Assembly: GCF_006385595.1 (NCBI RefSeq)
Contig: NZ_CP041046.1
Span: forward strand, 3,658,001 to 3,722,000
Reading direction: 5' to 3'
Length of the DNA: 64,000 bases
DNA from: Luteibacter pinisoli
GTDB lineage: Bacteria > Pseudomonadota > Gammaproteobacteria > Xanthomonadales > Rhodanobacteraceae
Position numbers and translations under genes: made by a program. A model generated the notes under the pieces. That model was not told the DNA's origin, ran no database searches, and saw only the letters and a list, made by a program, of their open reading frames with translations. Positions within the stretch are counted from its first letter, which is position 1. Each line of letters begins with the position of its first letter. Below are positions 58,901 through 64,000 of this stretch, in pieces.

Positions 58901-59749
58901 TTAGTTGGCCGTCTGGCGCTGCAGGCGGCGCAGGCGTTCCTGTGCGAGGCCTGCGGCCTTCGTGCCCGGATACTTCGTCATCACCTGCTTCAGCGTGGCG
59001 ATGGCGGCGTCCTGCTGCTTCAGCTCAATCTGGCAATAACCCACCTTGAGCAGGCCATCGGAGACCTTGTCGCTCTGCGGGTAGTTCTTCACCAGGCGCT
59101 GGAAGGCCTCGATGGCCACCGGGTAATTCATGGTCACGTAGTACGACTCGCCCAGCCAGTAATAGGCATTGGGGGCGAGCGGGCTTTCCGGGTACTTCAC
59201 GAGGAAGTCGCGGAAGCCGCGCGAGGCGGTGACGTAGTCGCCGGCGCGCAGCGATTTGAACGCGGCGTCGTACGCGGCCTGCTCGGCCGGTGAGGCGGCG
59301 CCCGGGTTGTTGCCACCCGTGCTGGCGGCCGGTGCCGGGCCAGCGTTTTGCGGCGGCGCACCAGCGGCGGCGGGCGCCTGCGGGGGCGGCGTCGGGTTGG
59401 CGGCAACGGCCGGCTGGCCGGCGGGCGCGCCACCCTTTTCAAGACGGCTCAGGCGCGAATCCATATCCGCGTACTGGGCCTTCTGGGAATCCTGGAGTTG
59501 CTGGTTCTGGTGCTGCAGCTCTTCAATCTGCCCCTGGAGCTGGGCGAGCTGCTGCTGCAGGTCGTTGACCTGGTTCACCAGCGAGGTGTTGCCGGCGCTC
59601 GCCTGGTTCTGCTGCTCGAGCCGCGACACACGGTCGGCAAGGCTGAGGCGGTCCTGGGCGGGGGCCATGGAAGCAAAAAGCGTGGCGGACGCAATTGCGC
59701 CCGCCACGCCAAGCCTGGCCGTAAAACGTTTAGCCAGAGCCTTCTTCAT
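58901..59749 (-). CDS. cpoB: Cell division coordinator CpoB (YbgF)
   Basis: A 282-residue periplasmic protein with a signal peptide (about 1-31). An N-terminal coiled coil rich in Gln (DLQQQLAQLQGQIEELQ, about 60-105) and a Pro/Ala linker precede three TPR-like repeats (AAYDAAFKSLRAGDY, AYYWLGESYYV, GLLKVGYCQIELKQQDAA). CpoB links septal peptidoglycan synthesis by PBP1B to Tol-driven outer-membrane constriction. Its ATG overlaps the pal stop (TAATG), so the two are coupled. Confidence 0.96.
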   Translation of the reverse strand: MKKALAKRFTARLGVAGAIASATLFASMAPAQDRLSLADRVSRLEQQNQASAGNTSLVNQVNDLQQQLAQLQGQIEELQHQNQQLQDSQKAQYADMDSRLSRLEKGGAPAGQPAVAANPTPPPQAPAAAGAPPQNAGPAPAASTGGNNPGAASPAEQAAYDAAFKSLRAGDYVTASRGFRDFLVKYPESPLAPNAYYWLGESYYVTMNYPVAIEAFQRLVKNYPQSDKVSDGLLKVGYCQIELKQQDAAIATLKQVMTKYPGTKAAGLAQERLRRLQRQTAN

Positions 59750-60258
59750 TACTTCGCGGTGTAGACGATCTCAACGCGACGGTTCTTGGCCCAGCAGTCT
59801 TCGTTGTGCTCTTTGCACACCGGCTTTTCCTTGCCGTACGAGGTCACGTTGACCTGGCCAGCCGAACCACCAGCCGCCTGGAGGGCGCTGGAGACGGCAT
59901 TGCCGCGGCGCTCGCCGAGGCCCAGGTTGTACTCGCGGGTGCCGCGCTCGTCGGTGTTGCCCTCAAGGGACATGGCCGACTGCGGACGATCCTGCAGGTA
60001 CTTGGCGTGGCAAGCGATGATCTGCTGGAATTCCGGCTTCACGTCGTTCTTGTCGAAATCGAAGTACACGACGCGCTGACGGAGGCAGGCATCGGTATCG
60101 AGGTCAGACGGCTGGTACTTGCCATCGTTGGTCGGGGCCGGGGCCGAAGCGACCGGCTGCTGTTCCGGCATCGGAGCCGGCTTGGTGTTCTTCTTCGAGC
60201 ACGCGGCTGCACCCACGCAGAGCAGGGCAGCCAGGGTGACGGTAACGGTCTTATTCAT
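59749..60258 (-). CDS. pal: Peptidoglycan-associated lipoprotein Pal
   Basis: A 169-residue outer-membrane lipoprotein with lipobox GAAAC (Cys20). The OmpA-like domain (about 60-169) has VVYFDFDKNDVKPEFQ, LEGNTDERGTREYNLGLGERR and the C-terminal NRRVEIVY, with the usual diaminopimelate-binding Asp and Arg. It binds peptidoglycan and TolB and links the outer membrane to the cell wall. The ATG at 60258 puts the lipoprotein signal at the N-terminus. tolB lies 253 bases upstream, a rather long gap that may hold a separate pal promoter. Confidence 0.97.
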   Translation of the reverse strand: MNKTVTVTLAALLCVGAAACSKKNTKPAPMPEQQPVASAPAPTNDGKYQPSDLDTDACLRQRVVYFDFDKNDVKPEFQQIIACHAKYLQDRPQSAMSLEGNTDERGTREYNLGLGERRGNAVSSALQAAGGSAGQVNVTSYGKEKPVCKEHNEDCWAKNRRVEIVYTAK

Positions 60259-60447
60259 GGGACGTTCCTTCAACAGTTGAGTTCCGACAGTCGATTTACG
60301 GTTTCGGGACAGACACCGCCGGTTGTCCGGCTGTTTTTCTACTTGCTTCCACGTTGACGGGGCGCTGTCCCGCACCCTACGCCTTCGCTCCGTCGGCCAC
60401 TTGTGAGCGGCCGCCGGGTTTTCCTTTAATCTGTCGCCCGCAGGAAA

Positions 60448-60468
60448 GGCGCGGTACTAAGCCGCGCC
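60448..60468 (-). other. Hairpin in the tolB-pal gap
   Basis: A perfect 7-bp stem GGCGCGG / CCGCGCC with a 7-base loop lies 43 bases past the tolB stop. Without a clear T tract it may be a partial terminator or an mRNA-processing site. Confidence 0.35.
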
Positions 60469-60511
60469 CTCCCGGGACGTTGCCGATGTCGCGACCCTTT
60501 CGGGCGCGCCA

Positions 60512-61840
60512 TCAACGCTGTCGGTACGGACCCCAGGACGGCTCGCGCACGTCGCCATCCGAAAGGACGAGACGCTGGCGCACTAGGCCGTCCGCCGAAA
60601 CTGCATACAGGACGCCGCGCGTACCCTGCGATGCCGCATAGAGCAGCATGCTGGCGTTGGGCGCGAAGCTGGGCGAATCGTCCACGTTACCCGGGGAGAC
60701 GAAGCGCACCTGCCCGCCCAGACTGCGGTCCATGATGGCGATACGATACACGTTCCCGTTGCCCTGCACCATCGCAATCTGCTTGCCGTCGAAGCTGACC
60801 GACGCGCTGGCGTTGAAGCCGCCCTGGAAGGTGAGGCGCTGGGCGTTGCCGCCGGAGATCGAGCTCTGGTAGAGCTGCGGCTTGCCGGAGCGGTCCGAGG
60901 TGAAGATCAGGCTCTGGCCGTCCGGGGTGAAGGTCGGCTCGGTGTCGATCGCGAAGTTGTTGGTGACGCGGGTTTCGCTGTGGCTGGCGACGTCGATGAT
61001 GAAGATCTCCGGGTTGCCCACGTAGGACAGGCTCACCGCGAGCTTGCTGCCGTCCGGCGACCAGGCCGGGGCGGAGTTGATGCCCTTGGGGTGCGAGGCA
61101 ACAAGGCTACGGGAGCCGGTGGAGATGTTCTGCACATACACGGCCGAATTGCCGCTTTCGAACGAGACGTAGGCCAGCTTGCTGCCGTCCGGCGACCACG
61201 CCGGCGACAGCAGCGACTCGCGGGAGCGGGCCACGACCTGCGGGTTGAAGCCGTCTGAATCGGCGACGATCAGCGAATAAGTGGAGTTGTTGCCGGTGCC
61301 CACCGCCGTGACATAGGCGATGCGGGTCCAGAACGCGCCACGGACGCCGGTGATCTTTTCGTAGATCTGGTCGGCGATCTGGTGGGCCACGCCACGCAGG
61401 TCGCCGGCCGGGGCCGTGAACGACTGGGCCAGCAGGCTCTGCTGGCGGTTCACGTCCCACAGCTCGTAGTCGACCTTGACCATGCCGCCACCGGCATCGC
61501 TCATGCGGCCGATGGTCAGGTAATCCTGCTTGAGCAGGCGCCAGGTCGCGAACTTGATGTCCGAACCCTGCGACGGGGTCTCGACGATGTCGGCCTTGTC
61601 CAGTGAGCGGAACTTGCCCGAGCGGTTGAAATCGGCGCGGATGACGTCGGCGACGTCGGTCGGCAGGGGCGCCCCGCCCGCCTGGGCAAACGGCACCACC
61701 GCGATCGGCGTCGCCGTGGCTACGCCCTTGGCGATTTCCACGTTGAGAGACTGGGCGGCGACAGGGCCGGCCACGAGGGCGGCCAGCGCCACGAGGGCGG
61801 CGGCGAATCGGAATATCGTCTTGCGCATGGGCTGATTCAT
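60512..61840 (-). CDS. tolB: Periplasmic Tol-Pal translocation protein TolB
   Basis: A 442-residue protein with a signal peptide (about 1-29). The N-terminal alpha/beta domain (ATPIAVVPFAQ onward) precedes a six-bladed beta-propeller with repeated SPAWSPDGSKLAYVS, SAPAWSPDGSKLAVS and TEPTFTPDGQSLIFTS blades. TolB binds Pal and TolA in the periplasm. The start is either ATG 61840 or ATG 61828; the first has a modest AGG site. It lies 115 bases after tolA on the same strand. Confidence 0.97.
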   Translation of the reverse strand: MNQPMRKTIFRFAAALVALAALVAGPVAAQSLNVEIAKGVATATPIAVVPFAQAGGAPLPTDVADVIRADFNRSGKFRSLDKADIVETPSQGSDIKFATWRLLKQDYLTIGRMSDAGGGMVKVDYELWDVNRQQSLLAQSFTAPAGDLRGVAHQIADQIYEKITGVRGAFWTRIAYVTAVGTGNNSTYSLIVADSDGFNPQVVARSRESLLSPAWSPDGSKLAYVSFESGNSAVYVQNISTGSRSLVASHPKGINSAPAWSPDGSKLAVSLSYVGNPEIFIIDVASHSETRVTNNFAIDTEPTFTPDGQSLIFTSDRSGKPQLYQSSISGGNAQRLTFQGGFNASASVSFDGKQIAMVQGNGNVYRIAIMDRSLGGQVRFVSPGNVDDSPSFAPNASMLLYAASQGTRGVLYAVSADGLVRQRLVLSDGDVREPSWGPYRQR

Positions 61841-61955
61841 TGCGACCTGAAAGGGGAAGTAGCGCCCCGGATGGTAAGGGGGCGCGGGTGAACCTGAATG
61901 ACCTGAGTCTAAACGCCCTCGCGGCTATCCCACGTCGCGAGGGCACGTTCCATCA

Positions 61956-62894
61956 TTAAGGCCTGAACGTGAAGGTGAGGTCTCGCTTGAATACGTCCTC
62001 AAAGCCTTGATACGGCAGGGGCTGGGCTCGCAACACCGCATTCTCCAGCGAGGCGCGGCCCGGGCCGTCGAACGGACAGCTCGAATCGACCTTCGCGCTA
62101 AGCACCTGGCCGCCCGGGATCTGGACGACGTGGACGATGCAGGCTCCCGTGCCGATATTTTCCGGACGCAACCAGTTCTGGGTCACGGCGTTCTGGATGG
62201 CGGCGATGTAGGCGGCCTGCTTGCTGTCGTCCTTGCCGTTCTGGCCCGTCTGCCGCTGGGCGGCCGGGGGCAGGTCAGGCAGGCCATCGTCCTTGGCGTT
62301 GGCCAGGTCCTTGAGCTGCTGTTCCTTCTGCTTCTTGCTGGTGTCGGCCTTCTGCGTCTGCGCCTTGGCGGCATCGAGCTGCTTGAAGATGTCATCGATC
62401 TTCTTCTGCTGCTCTTTCTTCTTTTCTTCCTGCTGGGCGTCCAGCTCGGCCTGGCGCTGCCGCTGCTTCTCTTCCTGCAGTTTCTTCTCGTCGTCGGCCT
62501 TCTGCAGCGCGTCGTCGACGATCTTCTGCTGGTCCTTGACGTCAGGCTGCTTCGGCGGCGGCGGCAGCGTCGGCACGGGCACCTTTTCCTGCGGCGGCGT
62601 GGGTGCAGGGGTGACCGGCGGCGGAGGCGTCGTGTCGGGCGTCGGCTTGACCTTGGTGGCCTTGGGCGGCGGCGAGCCGGTCGGGCCAATGATGGACGCC
62701 TCGATGATCTGCCCGGGCAGCTGGATGGGCGCCGGGCACTTCATCGGGTTCCACTCGGCGGGCAAGCCGATGGCATCGGCCCACTTTTCGTAGTCCGTGC
62801 AGGGGATCACCGCGATGGCCAGGAAGGCCACGATGCCCAGATGCAGGAGCGCGGCCAGGACGACCGCGCGAGGCGTACCGTTACGGTTTTCCAT
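61956..62894 (-). CDS. tolA: Tol-Pal energy-coupling protein TolA
   Basis: A 312-residue inner-membrane protein. One N-terminal helix (about 9-30) is followed by a proline-rich stretch (70-120), a long charged helix (DDEKKLQEEKQRQRQAELDA, about 120-205) and the C-terminal D3 domain (AAYIAAIQNAVTQNW to the end, with two cysteines). It transmits the proton-motive force from TolQR to TolB-Pal. Its start overlaps the tolR end by 14 bases. It is shorter than E. coli TolA (421), mainly in the helix. Confidence 0.96.
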   Translation of the reverse strand: MENRNGTPRAVVLAALLHLGIVAFLAIAVIPCTDYEKWADAIGLPAEWNPMKCPAPIQLPGQIIEASIIGPTGSPPPKATKVKPTPDTTPPPPVTPAPTPPQEKVPVPTLPPPPKQPDVKDQQKIVDDALQKADDEKKLQEEKQRQRQAELDAQQEEKKKEQQKKIDDIFKQLDAAKAQTQKADTSKKQKEQQLKDLANAKDDGLPDLPPAAQRQTGQNGKDDSKQAAYIAAIQNAVTQNWLRPENIGTGACIVHVVQIPGGQVLSAKVDSSCPFDGPGRASLENAVLRAQPLPYQGFEDVFKRDLTFTFRP

Positions 62895-63330
62895 TCGGCG
62901 CGAACTGCGGCTGGCTCATGAGGCCAATTTTGGAAACGCCAGCTGCCTGGAGGATCGGGAGGATCTGGTAGACCTTGCCGTAGCCCACGCGCGCATCGCC
63001 GGCCAGCAGCACCTGCAGCTCCGGGTTGGCGTCGTGGAACGCGGTGATCTTCTTGGTGAACTCATCCACGCTCACCGGCTCGCGCTTGGTGCCGTTGGCG
63101 GTGAGGTAGATCTGGCCCTGCTCGTCCACGGAGACGACGACCGGGTCTTTCTTGTCCTGCAGGGACTTGGCGTTGGTCTGCGGCAGCTGGATGTCCACGC
63201 CGAGATTCATCATGGGCGTGGTGACCATGAAGATGATCAGCAGGACGAGCATCACGTCGATGTACGGCACGACGTTGATCTCGGACTTCAGCTTCCGCTT
63301 GTGGCGGCGATGGACGTTACGCGTGGCCAT
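62881..63330 (-). CDS. tolR: Tol-Pal inner-membrane protein TolR
   Basis: A 149-residue ExbD/TolR protein with one N-terminal helix (about 20-38) carrying the proton-pathway Asp in VVPYIDVMLVLLIIFMVT and a periplasmic domain. It forms the stator with TolQ and responds to the proton-motive force. It overlaps tolA and starts 9 bases after tolQ. Confidence 0.97.
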   Translation of the reverse strand: MATRNVHRRHKRKLKSEINVVPYIDVMLVLLIIFMVTTPMMNLGVDIQLPQTNAKSLQDKKDPVVVSVDEQGQIYLTANGTKREPVSVDEFTKKITAFHDANPELQVLLAGDARVGYGKVYQILPILQAAGVSKIGLMSQPQFAPNGKP

Positions 63331-63339
63331 GGCGTGGGC

Positions 63340-64000
63340 TCAGGCGACGTCGTCGGCGTGGATCTGGCGCTGCAGCACCGACGAGAATTCTTCCTGGAAT
63401 ACCTCGTAGCGCGACGCCACGCGCTCCACCTTGGTGGCGAAGCGGTTGTACGCCCACACGGCCGGGATAGCGGCGAACAGGCCCATGGCCGTGGCGATCA
63501 GGGCTTCGGAGATGTGCGGGGCGACCACGGAAATGGTCACGTCCTTCATTTCGCCCAGGCCCTGGAAGGCGCCCATGATGCCCCAGACGGTGCCGAACAG
63601 GCCGATGTACGGGCTGATCGAGCCGACGTTGGCCAGGAATTCGAGGTTCTGCTCGAGCTTGCCGATCTCGCGGGTGCCGGCCACGCGCATGGCGCGCTCG
63701 GCGCCTTCCATGATGCGGTCGGTGTCGGTGACGCGGCGCTGGCGCTGGCGGGCGAACTCGCGGAAGCCGGCCTCGAAGACGTTCTCGATGCCGTGCTGGC
63801 CATCGCGGTTGCCCACTTCGCGGAACAGGGCGGCCAGGTCGGCGCCGGACCAGAAGCGGTCTTCGAAGGTTTCAGCGTTGCTGTGGGCTTCTTTCAGCTG
63901 GCTGTACTTGCGGATGATGATCACCCACGACAGGAACGAAAAGACCAGCAGGAGCAGCATCACGAGCTGCACGGGCAGGCTGGCTTCCGAAACCAGCTTG
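63340..64000 (-). CDS. tolQ: Tol-Pal proton channel protein TolQ, N-terminus outside window
   Basis: About 219 codons are visible, ending in a stop at 63340-63342, and the open frame runs past the right edge, so the N-terminus is missing. Three membrane helices are seen, near window positions 63970-63910, 63620-63560 and 63500-63440. ANVGSISPYIGLFGTVWGIMG and ALIATAMGLFAAIPAVWAYN are conserved TolQ/ExbB motifs. It is the first visible gene of the tol operon; ybgC would be expected upstream. Confidence 0.96.
   Translation of the reverse strand, partial: KLVSEASLPVQLVMLLLLVFSFLSWVIIIRKYSQLKEAHSNAETFEDRFWSGADLAALFREVGNRDGQHGIENVFEAGFREFARQRQRRVTDTDRIMEGAERAMRVAGTREIGKLEQNLEFLANVGSISPYIGLFGTVWGIMGAFQGLGEMKDVTISVVAPHISEALIATAMGLFAAIPAVWAYNRFATKVERVASRYEVFQEEFSSVLQRQIHADDVA

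Overview
The window is high-GC, gene-dense chromosomal DNA of a gammaproteobacterium, most likely from the Xanthomonadales (Rhodanobacteraceae such as Luteibacter or Dyella). This is inferred from the tolQRAB-pal-cpoB-queE-queC order, the large 1287-residue PurL, the Xanthomonad-type OxyR and the GC-rich codon use. Only protein and motif recognition was available, so the genus is a guess. Almost all of the DNA is coding. There is no prophage, insertion sequence, CRISPR array or rRNA, and there is one tRNA gene, tRNA-Lys(UUU).

Region 1 (1-10.5 kb) holds nrdR (cut by the left edge) and glyA, then two homologous secreted metzincin-like proteins on either side of a DUF817 membrane protein. It continues with ettA, pyrF, a small phage-repressor-like regulator, def, and the cstA-ybdD transporter pair closed by a strong terminator. 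Region 2 (10.5-25.9 kb) has a FadR-type GntR regulator divergent from a secreted aldose epimerase, with an 11-bp palindrome between them. It is followed by a DMT transporter, a glycosyltransferase, purL, dsbC, xerD, an RDD protein, two paralogous proline-rich TonB/TolA-like membrane proteins, and an EF-G paralogue.

Region 3 (25.9-40 kb) has a REP-like palindrome, a SET-domain methyltransferase, a lipoprotein, an acyl-CoA dehydrogenase, a GNAT acetyltransferase, SapC, an HNH protein, dxs, prmC and two tandem lipoprotein esterases. It then has a phytanoyl-dioxygenase-like gene divergent from a Gfo/Idh oxidoreductase around a perfect 18-bp LacI-type operator, with the LacI regulator next door. 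Two small unidentified genes and a 131-bp element with 27-bp perfect inverted ends close this region.

Region 4 (40-50.3 kb) has a secreted M1 aminopeptidase, then a peroxide-defence block. In that block a mycobacterial-type AhpC and AhpD are divergent from oxyR, and a recognisable OxyR operator abuts the ahpC -35 box. After it come apt, glnS, a nucleoside deaminase and a VTT membrane protein. Region 5 (50.4-56.8 kb) is a signalling cluster: hybrid histidine kinase, LuxR-type response regulator, orphan PhnD-like binding protein and second histidine kinase, followed by a DedA-rhodanese fusion. Region 6 (56.8-64 kb) has tRNA-Lys, a repeat-built coiled-coil membrane protein, and the Tol-Pal operon with queE and queC at its distal end; tolQ is cut by the right edge.

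The least understood parts are the proline-rich TonB/TolA-like pair, the paired metzincin-like proteins with DUF817, and the PhnD/two-kinase cluster. None can be given a firm function from sequence alone.
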